Shown here: positions 10,507-21,635 of the stretch, piece after piece
Layout of the letters: each line of letters starts with the position of its first letter
Numbering within the stretch: position 1 is the first letter of the stretch
Assembly: GCA_032718475.1 (NCBI GenBank)
Contig: JAUCBJ010001447.1
Span: 62,001-126,000 of the forward strand
Source: Nemertoderma westbladi
Taxonomy: Eukaryota; Xenacoelomorpha; Nemertodermatida; Nemertodermatidae
DNA: 64,000 nt
Reading direction: 5' to 3'
Position numbers and translations under genes: made by a program
Notes under the pieces: model-generated
Seen by the model: the letters and a program-made list of their open reading frames with translations, nothing else
What the model was told of the DNA's origin: nothing
Databases searched by the model: none

Positions 10507-10694
10507 TTGGAGAGATATGAGATATTAATTTCAATAAAAATTAAGCAATACCTAAATTTGTACACTATCCGGTTAAAAAGTACGCGCATGTGGTAGGAAT
10601 AGTCCTACAATTGCGCCAATAAAAGATAAGATATTTTCGGTAAAATAAACTTATTATTCGAGGTTAAGACAACTTGCTAGAACCCTTCCTATAA

Positions 10695-11385
10695 TAGATG
10701 AAGTCAGTACAGTTGTAGTAAGTGCTGGCATCTAACTGCTGACCTTACCTTTCCTTTTATCATTAACTGGGCATCCAAACTTTCTACCTCCATCATCAGG
10801 GTCTCAACCTCACACTCACCAGTAATCCACTGCTGGACGCGCCATTCCAAGAGTTAGCATCTCCAGATGTTAGGATCATGCAGCAGCTGCTTGCTTCATA
10901 TAATACATTTCTTTCTGATCAGTGCCTGGCTACCACTGATCCTCTTTGGCGTCAGGGTCTGCATTACTTTACGTCCTAAGGCACTGTACTACCAGGCAAT
11001 CAATATCACTGATTGCATAGAAACGTTGCTTGTCCCCATTGCTCAATAAACTCTAAGGACCTTCAAATCGGCCCAAAGGCCATCTTAATTCCAATTAGTA
11101 TCTAAACTATGGTGGTTTCAGGCCCTACCAGTCTGCCACCGCAACAGCAGTCCCAAACTGTATTTTTTTCGAGCCATTCTCAATCGTGGTTGGTACTGCA
11201 TACTGAATGTTGTTATCCTGTGAATCTGCTGTCTATTCACTCTAAGATGTTCCTCTCGAGGGTGATCGGGTGTGATGAAGCTGGTGCCGGTGGAGGATTC
11301 TTTGGGACAATGGATTGTTTGCCCTTGGATGGCTCTTGGCGTTGATGTATTGCCTGTATGACTTTTGAATAAAGGAAGCCTCCGT
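10695..11385. other. Possible old retroelement sequence, unassigned
   Basis: Composition is closer to coding DNA than its surroundings, but every frame is broken. Short stretches are reminiscent of retrotransposon polyprotein, and the next feature looks like Ty3/gypsy reverse transcriptase, so this may be further decayed polyprotein of the same element. I cannot support a specific domain. Confidence 0.25.
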
Positions 11386-11480
11386 TGATAGATTCCGAGA
11401 AAAATATATTTTTCACAAGGCCCTTTTCACAAGGGTACCATTTGGAGCAATTACGGCATCCACAACTTTTATAAATAGTT
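11386..11480 (+). pseudogene. Ty3/gypsy-like reverse transcriptase fragment
   Basis: One frame reads FREKYIFHKALFTRVPFG followed by AITASTTF. The VPFG...S/A.ATF block is the reverse transcriptase motif of Ty3/gypsy LTR elements (usually MPFGL.NAPATF). Only about 30 residues can be read before AT-rich sequence with tandem TTATATATTAA-like units (11470-11590). This is a small relic. Confidence 0.35.
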
Positions 11481-12501
11481 ATATATTTAATAATAAATAG
11501 TTATATATTAAACAGTTAACATGTATTTATTAATAGTTATATTATATTATAGCTATGTATTATATATTAACAGTTATATATTACAGACAACAATTTGTGT
11601 TAGATATACAATACATAAAGCGCCACATTACTCGATAATTGTCCTAAAAACACGTTATTTGCAACTGAAATGGTAACTGAAACGACATATATTACATAAT
11701 ATGACATACAAGTGACAACAAGATACGAGATAATGAGACATACAAATAGATACAACTTACACAATATGAAAAAACATGAAAACATAGCATAATCACAGCA
11801 TCAAGTTACTGAAACAAAATAATACGGTTTGATGCATTCAAGATTTAACAACACAACGAAAGCAAGATAGAATGAAAAACAAATCATGAGCAAATACAAC
11901 AATGGAAATTGTAAGCGACTAAGTCAAATTTGAATGAATCACAACACATAACAATATATAGAAATTATATTAGAAATTGTAATATATTACAATAATATGT
12001 TTTTTAATAGTGGATTCTGTTGGAGTACTGTTTGTTCTGTTTTATATTTAAGGACAAAACAAGAATTGCCAGTCGTTTTAATTTTGAAACATTAATGTAT
12101 ACATTTTATACGTAGTTTTTAACTACTTACATTTTTATTTTTTTTGGTCGTTTGACTCTCCCTACTTCCCAAGCGGCGAGAGAACCAAAGTTTTCGACAA
12201 ATCTTAAGATAACAAAATCCTATAAATATCAACGGGACGCAAAGCTGGGACACAATCTGCAACAGATAACATAATCACATAAATAATTAAGCAAAAAAAA
12301 TCTGTACCAGTAATTCAATATTCATGTAGAAATTTGTTTGTGGTTTCAAGTTCATATTTAAAATAATAAATAATTATATGTTTTTGCGAATGTTTCATTC
12401 CACCAAGAGTTTGTAGCCATTATTTCCTGGCCTTCCAGTAGCACATTCACAGATTACTCTACTTACTCAATGCTTGAATGATGAAAGATAATAAACTATT
12501 A
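11481..12501. other. AT-rich sequence, nothing recognised
   Basis: TATATTAA-rich tracts at 11470-11590, then ordinary AT-rich DNA. No gene or RNA signal seen. Confidence 0.5.
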
Positions 12502-13075
12502 GCTAATTATGTTCGTTATTTCGGCTGGAACCCAGTTCAAGAAGCGAACTGGAAATCTATGGACTCATAGTGGACCCAGTGATCACAAGTCCAAGATAGA
12601 CCATAATTTTGTTTCGTAGGAAATACAGGAGCTCTATACAAGACTGTAATGCATTTACACTTTGACCCTTCTCCAGTGATCAATGCCATATTAAGCATAA
12701 TTACAGTGGCCAAGGTAAGTTTGCATGCTAGCAGAACAACGAAATTTGCCTTGCCATGGCATGACTGGTCCTCTCTGTTGCAACAGCCAACTGTGAGATC
12801 CAGCTTCACACTACAGCTGAGCAACAGGTATGAGCAACTTGCCTCTGAGGCAGCAGATCATTGTGAGGGCTATACTGCCTTTACAGAAGCAGTTAAGTTA
12901 GCAGCTGCAGAAACAGTTCCTGTATACCCTCAAAACAGGAAAAGGGCCCACTGGACTGACCACAAAATTCATAAGTGCCTAAATGACCTCTATAAAAAGT
13001 AGAAAGAGTCCCGACTCAAATAGACTACAGCGGCCAAGAATGCAGCTAAAGCTTCATCTAGGTCCCTGAACATCA

Positions 13076-13425
13076 GCTGGTGATTCTGCCTTAACCTTCC
13101 TTGGTGGTTGGTTGGCTTTTCCTCCCAGTAAGCAAATTGATCGATTTCCATGCCTGGGATGATTGCCTGCTATCGTCAGTATCACTGATGGCTTTATGAT
13201 GGATCAACCTGTTGGTTTATTAGCTATTGTAGATTAACTAACAGAGTACTGCCTGTACTCTGTTAGGCAGTACTCTGATAATCTACAGGAGCTAATAAAC
13301 CAACAGGTTGATGCCATCAATGATGCTGATGACAGCAGGCAATCATCCCAGGCATGGAAATCGATCAACTTGCTTACTGGGTGGAAAAGCCAACCAACCA
13401 CCAAGGTTAAGGCTGAATCACCAGC
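13076..13425. repeat. Palindrome: inverted duplication inside the RTE copy
   Basis: 13076-13250 is the reverse complement of 13262-13425, the RTE segment encoding QELINQQVDAIND to VKAESPA. The junction lies in a short AT/TA-rich overlap around 13251-13261 containing repeats of ACAGAGTACTGCCT. The sequence then resumes normal RTE order after 13425. Such internal inversions can arise by template switching during target-primed reverse transcription. Confidence 0.8.
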
Positions 13426-13819
13426 CAATCGCCTCAATGGTTGGAAGGCCCACTTTGAAAAGCTCCTCAATAATGACAGGGTATTGCCTGATAACTTTAT
13501 AGAAGTAAAAGTGTACTCCCAGATAGTCCGATTGGCGAAATCTCCTTTGTAGAAGTTAAGGCTGCTGCAAACAGCATTAAGACTAATCGTACCAGTAGAG
13601 TAGATGGTTTTCCCCCTGAGGTCTTTAAAATACCTGAGTGTTTAAGGCTCATCTATCCCATCATAGTAGACATGTACAGAACAACAATAGTCCCACAAGA
13701 AATGAAAACAAATAAGTTGGTGCCAGTTCCCAAGAAGGGCAACCTAACACTCTATGGTTCTTTTCAGCGAATCTCATTGATCTAGATTGCTGCAAAGCTA
13801 TAAAATAGAATTCTATTAA

Positions 13820-15399
13820 TCCTATTAGTACCGGGCTATAAAATGCTGTACAAATACCGGGGGGTGTCATATTGACCCCCCCCCCCCCCCCCCCCCCTCT
13901 AAAATCTACAAATATTAACGAAAACGTCTGATTTTTTGTTTGTACGTAGGTATCACTAGTCTGGATCCAACCAAAAAAAAAATTCTTCGAAAAAATGTAC
14001 TGGGCTGGTAATATTGCAGTTCCAAAATTACAAGTAGTGCACAATTTTCACAAATTTTGAAAGTGTTACATTTTTCGGCTAATTGTTTTTCAATACAGGT
14101 TTTCTGGGGCGCAAAATACATTGGAAAATATTTAAAAATGATATGATTACCATAAATGGCTATTTAGTCCTCTCTGCGTAGGAAAAAAATGAAAAAAACA
14201 AGTAACCAGCACTTTTCAGTTAGAACACAAAATTTTTAATTCACTTATACGATGCTATAAATTCACATTTTCAGGTTTTCTAGGGCGCTGATTCTAATGG
14301 AATACATTTCAAATATGCCAGATCATTTCTACTTGTATTTTTCGGCGTAATTTGGCAAATTTTAGTGCTAGCACCAAATTTCGTACCCATCACCAAAAAG
14401 TACAAGTTTGCGATCTCCAGTGCTGTTTTTATTGATTCCATTGGATTCAGAACCTTCATAAACCCGTATAACGTAAGAAACTATAATGACTAGAAATGAT
14501 ACTATCTACTGATCAATTTACTCATTTTCCAAAATTTGGTGCTGGCACAACAATTTTCACCCACCGATGAAAAATACAAGTTTGAAAACTCTTATGAAAT
14601 TTTTACTGATTCCATTGAATTCAGAACCCTAACAAACCCGTAAAACGCAAGAAACAAGGTGACCCAATCAATTGATATATTTGATGGTTTTCAAAATTTG
14701 GTGCTAGCACCACATTTTGCACCCACTTCCGAAAAATACAAGTTCGAGATGTCTAGTTCGATAATTATATATTCCATTGAATTCAGAACAGCCATAAACC
14801 TCTAAAATGCAAGAAATAAATTGTCACAAGCAATTTTATCTATTGAATGGATTTTCAAAATTTCGTGCTAGCACCAAAATTTGCACACAGCACCGAAAAA
14901 TACAAGTTTGATACGCTTGGTGCAACTCGTATATATTTCATCGAAACCAGAACCCCAAAAAACCCCAATTGCGTAAAAAACAAAATTCAAACAATCAATT
15001 TACAAAACAAAATTTGGTGCTGGCACCAAAATTTGGCAGCCGCCGAAAAAAACAAGTTTGAAATTTCTAAATCAATTTATATGAATTCCATCCAATTGCG
15101 AACACCAAAAAACCGGTGTAAATCAAAAATAGAGATGTTACAATTAATATTTAACGAAATGTAATTTTCAAAAAACGTCTCAAAAAAAGTGCCAAAAGTA
15201 GGGTTCAAAAATGGTGCTATAACTCGAAAACTACCCAATATTTTTGAAAACGGTTTTCACTACTAGGAAGACAATAGAATTTTAGGAAAAGTCATAAAAT
15301 TTCAGATTCCCAACTGCGTTTGTTTCAGAATTATAATAAAACAACCACGGGGGGGGGGGGTCATATTGACCCCCCCCCCCCCCCCCGGGTTTAATAGGG
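13820..15399. mobile_element. Non-autonomous piggyBac-like element
   Basis: It is flanked by TTAA on both sides (13816-13819 and 15400-15403); RTE sequence resumes exactly after one TTAA is removed. The terminal inverted repeats are TCCTATTAGTACCGGG (left) and CCCTATTAAACCCGGG (right, reverse complement), 13 of 16 matching. CCCT-type ends with TTAA duplications define piggyBac. Both ends also carry a G-run/GTCATATTGAC/C-run hairpin (about 13858-13900 and 15350-15386). The interior has no transposase, so it depends on a piggyBac source elsewhere. Confidence 0.8.
14358..15060 (+). repeat. ~160-bp internal repeats of the piggyBac-like element
   Basis: Five diverged units start near 14358, 14536, 14696, 14863 and 15015. 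Each begins TTTGGTGCTAGCACC, followed by TTTGCACCCA, then GAAAAATACAAGTTTGA, with further similarity (ATTCCATTGAATTCAGAACC, AAACCCGTAAAACGCAAGAA) downstream. A single related motif (AATTTGGTGCTGGTACC) lies at 22632. The open frame across two units (14847-15164) is not convincingly coding. Confidence 0.75.
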
Positions 15400-16700
15400 T
15401 TAAATCGCATCAGGGATCCCATTGAGAGACTGATCCGTGGAAATCAGAATGGGTTCCATAAAGGTCATGAGCCCACTTTGGCACTTAGAAGGATTATTGA
15501 AGAGTTATCAAAAAAAAAAGGCAGGCCTCTGCTGTTATCTTTGTTGACTTCTTCAAGGCCTTTGTTTCAGTCTCTCGCTCATGTATGTTAAGCATACTTT
15601 CATTATATGGGATTCGTGAAGAAATTATTGCAGCAATCAGATCAGTATACGATGGTTCGACAACATTTGTGTCTACTTTTGATGGTGACACAGAATCATT
15701 TGCAGTATTATGTGAAGTCCTCAAAGAAGACACACTTGCGCCATTCTTGTTCATTATTGTGGTTGACTATGTTCTACGCATGTCCTTCGATCATTATAAT
15801 GATGATGGGGTGATCGTAACTCCACCTATTAGTTCAAGTCGAGTATATCCTACCAAGGACCTAACTGATCTAGAGTTTGCTGATGACTTAGGAATACTCT
15901 GAGAATCACTAGAGGGTTCCCAACAGCTCCTCAGCTCATTAGAACAGGCTGCTTCTAGTGTTGGTCTTTTTTTTAACTCCAAAAGACCAAAATTTTGACA
16001 GTTAACTTTGAAAGTCCTCAGCAAGTTTCTGACCGGATGAGCATAAGTTCAAAGGATGGTATGCTTGAGCATGTGGATGACTTATGTTACCTGGGATCAT
16101 GGATCTGGAAGTGAGGTGAGGACCTTCGAATATGTAAGGGAAAGGCATGGGCAGCCTTGAATAGGCTTTCCAGGATTTGGAAGTCACAGAGAATTAATCG
16201 GAAACTTAAGATCCAATTATTTAGAGCAGCAGTAGATCCAGTACTCCTCTATGGGAGTCCATGCTGGGCTCTAACTGCTGAGGACACCAAATCTCTGGAT
16301 AGCACATTCACAAGAATGCTACGCCGGGTTCATTGTGTCAAGTACAATGCACACATCTCCAACCAGACACTATAAAACATTGGAGGTGTCTCATTGGTTC
16401 CCTCAAGCTTGACACTAGAACAAAGCCGCCTCTGCTTTGCAGGACATTACTTTCGCCGAGAGGTTCAGCCTGTGCACAATCGTGTACTTTGGCAGCCTCA
16501 TGGATTGAATAATATGGTGGACAGCCCATGACTTTCTTGAGACGCATCTTAAAGGACACTGGCCTTGAAGATGTGGATGATCTAGCAAATGTCATGGGTG
16601 ATAGGGAGTTGTGGCGGCGTAATTTTGTAGACAAGCCGGCATAGTATTCTTAAAAATGCAGCTGCAATGCAGCATTCCGATCCTAGTAGTGCTAATTATG

Positions 16701-17812
16701 AAACTTTTATTATACCGGTGCCTTTTATTCCAAAGAAATATTTATTCTAATTAAAAATACATAACACTCATATTCGCTATTCAAATAGTAAGTAAATTCA
16801 AACTGTATAAAAATATTCAGTTACCGGTACATAATTGAGTAGCAGCGGGTTAGGATGCTAAATAGCCTGTTACACAATTATTATGAATGGCCAACATTAT
16901 TAGGCTGTATAATAATTGGTTACCTACTATTATGAACGTTGTATTGATGCCATTATACATTCAAGGGATAATCTTGCCTCTCATTTGAACACCAATTACT
17001 CAAGAGCAAGGGCATCTCTCGCTCTCGGCACACATTATTTGTTTGCTGAGTCAAAAATCAATATTCAACATCCATTAATTTAGTTCGTAATGTACGGTCA
17101 TACCTCATACATACATGATGTAATAAATAAATGACATGCTTCCCACCCACCCCCTCACTGTCCCAACTAGACAGATCCCGTGTTCTATACATCTCGGATA
17201 ATTTAGATCCCGAAGTGTTTAGTTCCGGGGGGTATTTAGAACCTGTGGGTATTTGTGTATGATTAAACTGCCGGTCTTCAGTTCACGAAGTTTAAATCTG
17301 TATCTATGTGTGCCGTAGTCACAAAGTGCGCAGTGCACTTTGAAATGACCAAATAAATTGACCAATATTTGTGTTCCATGATTGGGATATCTTTTCAAAT
17401 GCATCCTGAAGAATTTATCAGCAAGAAATATATTGGCGATGGGTAGCAGAATGGGATGCACGAAAACTAACATAGATATTTTATTGCGATAATAGACCGA
17501 TAATAGATGCACGGAATATATTCCAGGATTTCGCGAAATCTCGGTTCTTACAACAAATCTGTTTCCAAGATTCATATAAATTTCGAAACAATTTCTACAA
17601 TGAAGGTTAAAATGGGGCTTATAGGGTTAAATTAGATGGTTGCTAGATAATTCCGCGATCTAAACGTAAATAAATTATGCACCACCAAAGAATCAATCTT
17701 GATATATGTTATAATATCGCAGTGCCCGAGTGGATAATAGCTTTCACAATTTGAGTTTGGTGGAGCAGGTTCAATGAAAAAGGCCGGTTAAACGTTGTTG
17801 AAAGACGGTAGC
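16701..17812. other. No recognised gene; one unidentified open frame
   Basis: Mostly AT-rich. A 118-codon minus frame at 17219-17575 lies in slightly GC-richer DNA but shows no motif or repeat match. A short stretch at about 17712-17785 (GCCCGAGTGGATAA ... GGTTCAATGA) resembles tRNA A and B boxes and may be a SINE head. Neither is firm. Confidence 0.35.
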
Positions 17813-18050
17813 ACGGACTTAGTTCCAATCGCACATTTTCTAAGGCGAACTTAGTTCCAATTGAAACGAATTTAGTTCCAAAATAAATTTTACAAAGCGA
17901 ACTTAGTTCCAATCGAGGCGAACTTAGTTCCAATCCCAGAATATCAAAACGAACTTAGTTCCAATGGATGCGAATTTTGTTCCAATTCATGCGAATTTAG
18001 TTCCAATGGAAGCAAATTTAGTTCCAATGGGTACGAACTTAGTTCCAATG
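17813..18050 (+). repeat. Array of ten GCGAACTTAGTTCCAAT motifs
   Basis: Ten near-identical 17-bp cores (GCGAAYTTAGTTCCAAT) occur within 240 bp, with spacing from 19 bp up to about 35 bp. The core is better conserved than the spacers, unlike an ordinary minisatellite where the whole unit decays evenly. The minus-strand frame (17709-17933) just translates the repeat (LELSS units). Confidence 0.8.
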
Positions 18051-19129
18051 TTTCAATCGTGGGGATAGCCACGTAGTAGTTTAATAATAATTATTAATAA
18101 CTCAAAATGTCAATATAGGAACCAAATCACTTGGTATTAAAGAAAACAAATCAGCAAAAGTAGATCAATGTGAAAATGTAATTGTCAGAAATGTCAATAA
18201 TTAACAAAATTAGGAAGGAATTTAATTTAAACTCTAAAAGTAAGTTAAATTAAATAACTCTTGTCGATGATAATGTATAATATGATAAAAAAAAAAAATC
18301 CTGTGTATTATCTTGTTCTGTGTCGAACGGTTGTTGAGATGAGATGACACATGTAGGTAACCCATTTACATTCATGAATATTTCAATTCCTAAAATTCGC
18401 TAGTACAGATAGGGAGGGAAACTGGACGCAATAAAAATTCATCCCTCTCCAGGGGATAATGTTTTGGATAATGCCCATAAATGTGTTTGTGATAGACATT
18501 TCATCAACTGTTTTAGTTGTGCGGAGGCGATCTGTAATGCATCCTCTGCTTAATGGTGTAGCCGGAATATGTACTGTATTCATATTACCGGGTATATATT
18601 ATTTTACTTGTACATTTTTTTCATTCATTCACTCCTAGATAATTAATTCCTTAACACTCCGTGACAGAGAGTCACTCTAGCTGTACTACATAGAAGATGT
18701 AACGTGATAATATCGGAATATCTATTGCAGTAAATCTCGGAAAAGATAATGAGTCCAAGAAAGATATCGATTTACAAAGAGCCAAGGGAAATCTTGCAAT
18801 AGATACCAAGGTTTCTTTCTAATTATTAAATATTCACAAGGCAACTTCTCACCTGATTACTTTTCTCTGATCACAATCCAAGCCGAGTGATGTATTACAT
18901 GCCCCACCCCATACACACACACAGTTCCTTCTGTATAGCCTACAATAGATGGATCTCCTACAACACACTTTCAGTTTACCAACAGTTTATAATAATAATA
19001 ATAACAATAATTAACTATTATTTATAAAGCTGGGAAATATGTCGCCCTGGAGATTTGGTAGTGCGAAATTAATTACATATAAATAAATTATTATAGGTAT
19101 ATTCATAAGGTATATTATAAGGTATATTC
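18051..19129. other. AT-rich sequence without recognised genes
   Basis: A 66-codon minus frame at 18383-18583 has mixed composition but no recognised motif; I looked at it as a possible later GPCR exon and saw no transmembrane segment. AATAATAAT runs occur at 18990-19010. Nothing else is supported. Confidence 0.45.
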
Positions 19130-21635
19130 AGGTGTAAAGTTCAATGAATTTACATATGTTTCTCATGATGGTATTAAAGAATTATTGAATGATTCGAAAC
19201 TTAAAACTAGCTGCAATGACCCTTTGCCATCAGCAATGTTGAAATGCTGCATGGGAGTTTTGTTACCAATCTTTGTGTTAATAATTAATTTGTCTTTCAC
19301 AATGGCAACAGTAACTACACTTTTCAAAAACGCCATTCTTAATCCACTAGTCAAAGAAAGGTTGCTGAATGTAGAGATTCTTAATAACTTCCGTCCGGTA
19401 TCCAATCTTGCATTCTTATCCAAAATAGTAGAAAAAGTTGCAGCAAATCAGCTAATACACCACATGAACATGAATTCTCTTTACAAACCGCATCAGAGTG
19501 CATATATATAGAAAATATTACAGCGCCGAAACAGCAAGGCTACGCGTATCAAATGATGCCTTGCGAAGCATCGATGACGGATTGGCAGTCTTATTAATTA
19601 CATTAGATTTAAGTGCCGCATTCGATACTGTTGACCATCAAGTTATTGTCGATTTTAGAAAACGAATAGGAGTTACTGGTCCAGCGTTACAGTGGTTCGA
19701 ATCTTATCTAACCGATCGATCACAGCAAGTACGAATAGGAAATTCATTTTCTGAACAAAAAAGATTACGATTCGGAGTTCCGCAAGGATTCCGCAAGGTT
19801 CCACCTTGGTGTAGTGGTTGCATTGAATTCACATCTCCCGTAGGTCGTGGGTTCGATCCTCACATGGGCCAGGGCAGTTTTCGTTTCGGCACAAATGCTT
19901 TAAAGGGACCAGCCAGGGCGCATCTCTGTCTTGCATCCTTAAGTTGTAGCTAAATGAGTACTGGAGTTACCTCTGGGGAGTAAAGTTCTGGGGGGACCGC
20001 ACTGGAAATAAGTCGTCAGACTTTGTGCGTAATCCCTGGCCTAGTGGCCGAAGAAAATTTACTTTTACTTTTTTACTTTTAAGGATCAGTGTTGGGACCA
20101 CTGCTCTTTACCATTTACACAAGATCTTTGTCGACCGTAATTAAGTGACATAACCTATCATATCACCTATAAGCAGACGATACTCAGATTTACATCGCGT
20201 TTAAGCCATCTAACTTTGATGAAACAGTCATCTCACAATGTCTCAATCTTACAATGTCAACATCTCACAATGTTGCCGTAAGGATATACAGTGCTGGATG
20301 AATAAGAACCTATTAAAAATGAACACTGATAAAACTAAGATACTATTTCTTCAATCTCGGTTTGGCCGCCTTATTGAGAGTCCAGCTATGCAAGTCTGCG
20401 ACGATCTCCTCAAATTCTGTCCATTTGCTAGAGACATCGGTGTTTTAATTGACGAGCATCTTACTCTCGAGAAACAAATCAGTAAAGTTGTGTATACTTC
20501 TTTTTATCACTTGAGAAATATTTCTAAAGTTAAACGGTATTTTCCCAGACGTGATCTTGAAATCTTAGTTCATGCGTTTATTTCCAACAAGTTAGATTAG
20601 AGTAATGCACTATATTATGGTCTACCACAACGGAGTATTCGAAAACTACAGTACGTACAAAACAGTGCTGCTCGATTACTCTACAATTTTCATAAAAGAG
20701 ATCATATTACCCCTGTGTTGAAAAAAAACTACACTGGTTGCCAGTTCCTTACAGAATCAACTTTAAGATTGCTGTACTGGTATTTAAATGTCTTAATGGA
20801 ATGGCGCCTACATATCTTAGTGAATTAATATCTTTATACTGTCCAACCCGTGAATTACGTTCTAGTAATACAATGTTATTGTCTACACAACGTTACACTC
20901 TTGAAAATTACGGTAGACACGTGCATTCTCTGTAGCCGCCCCTTTGGTATGGATTTCGTTCCCGAATGACGTTCAGAAACACTTCCAGTTTATTTTCCTT
21001 CAAACGTTTGTTAAAAACTCATTATTTTGTTGAAGCTTTTAGTTAATATTTTATTGCCTCTGATTTTATTTATTTTGTTTCAATTCATTTCATTTCGTCT
21101 TATTTATATTTTTATTGGTTTTGTATTTTGGTAAATTATTTTTAAAATTAATCTTCAAGAAAAAATTAAAAGTGCCGTTTGAATTGTTTTATTTATGTAT
21201 CATATATATATATAATATTTTTATTTACATAATATTGATATTGTTTTTCTCGTATTATTATTTTTAACCATGGAATGATTGTTGTTTTATTTATATGTAC
21301 TGTATTTTATATTCTCATGTAAGTTTTTAATACCCATAGGATGGAATATATACAAAAATCTCAATTTCGTAACGATTTTTATTTTATTATGAACTACATA
21401 TTTTTACTGCAAATATAGTGCAATCTATTAAATATTTTATATTATAGTCAGTTTTTATGCAATCATGTTACATTAGTCTGTATGTATGGTGTATTCTACG
21501 TATATTGATGATCATATTTTCTTTGTACCAAAGCGCCTAGAACATCGCGTATAGGCGTAAGTATAGTATAGGTATAAAGTATATAGTATAGTATAGGTAT
21601 AAATATATATTATTATTATTATTATTATTAAATAA
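19130..21635 (+). pseudogene. CR1/L2-type LINE ORF2 reverse transcriptase, split by a SINE
   Basis: Frames read NNFRPVSNLAFLSKIVEKV, DGLAVLLITLDLSAAFDTVDH and RFGVPQG (19390-19790). After the SINE the text resumes with GSVLGPLLFTIY and a YADD-type box whose Tyr codon is now TAA (about 20170). The C-terminal region follows (20238-20935: KCLNGMAPTYLSELISLY) and then an FK..LKTHYF end by 21048, as in CR1/Rex/L2 clades. The 3' UTR ends near an AAGCGCCTAGA motif (21530) and a TTA microsatellite (21607-21630), also usual for this group. The endonuclease half is absent (5' truncation). Several stops and frameshifts make it inactive. Confidence 0.85.
19790..20080 (+). mobile_element. tRNA-derived SINE
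   Basis: It has an A box-like TGGTGTAGTGGTTG (19808-19820) and B box GGTTCGATCC (19850-19859), a body with GCCAGGGCAGTTTTCG, and a 3' end of ACTTTT repeats (20060-20080). It is flanked by AAGGAT at 19784-19789 and 20081-20086. Removing it and one AAGGAT restores the GVPQG-SVLGP motif of the surrounding LINE, which proves the insertion. Relatives lie at 25604-25790 and, inverted, at 34120-34231. Confidence 0.85.

Larger units (their letters stand above)
10043..10694. mobile_element. Foldback element made of two head-to-head tRNA-headed SINE-like units
   Basis: Left arm (10043-10309) and right arm (about 10425-10694) are inverted copies, with a short unique spacer. Outer ends read TTATAGGAAGGG inverted. 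Each arm has, from the centre outward, a tRNA-like head with B box GGTTCGAATCC, a hammerhead core, and a ~200-bp tail ending in the CCTCGAATGATAA / TTCCT terminus. The tRNA heads face each other in the centre. This looks like two SINE-like or retrozyme-like units fused in inverted orientation; a deletion derivative is at 3363-3650. No protein is encoded. Confidence 0.75.
12512..16690 (+). mobile_element. 5'-truncated RTE retrotransposon carrying a palindrome and a piggyBac-like insertion
   Basis: RTE homology begins in the endonuclease domain (FSAGTQFKKRTG region, 12517) and ends at the TAGTAGT tail (16690). The 10-bp direct repeat GCTAATTATG at 12502-12511 and 16691-16700 is its target-site duplication. 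The reverse transcriptase is broken by many stops and frameshifts; recognisable pieces are the NGWKAHFEKLLNN segment (13430-13490), KLVPVPKKGNLTLYGSF (13710-13765), VVDYVLRMSFDHYNDDG (15760-15810) and the C-terminal MLRRVHCVKYNAHISN (16315-16370). Two later or concurrent events mark it: an inverted duplication (13076-13425) and a TTAA insertion (13820-15399). Confidence 0.85.

Noticed and set aside
13300-13340. CTGATGA motif in the RTE palindrome
   Set aside because: Part of the RTE coding sequence with no GAAA or stem I partner.
13661-14044. 127-codon minus frame across the left piggyBac end
   Set aside because: Runs through antisense RTE sequence, the poly-C run and transposon DNA; its glycine run is the homopolymer.
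17219-17575. 118-codon minus frame
   Set aside because: No recognisable motif or paralogue in the window; listed only as part of the intergenic entry.
17813-18050. CRISPR array
   Set aside because: Repeat units are short, spacers are irregular and similar, there are no cas genes, and the genome is eukaryotic.
18383-18583. Later exon of the GPCR
   Set aside because: No transmembrane segment, CWxP or NPxxY in the translation.
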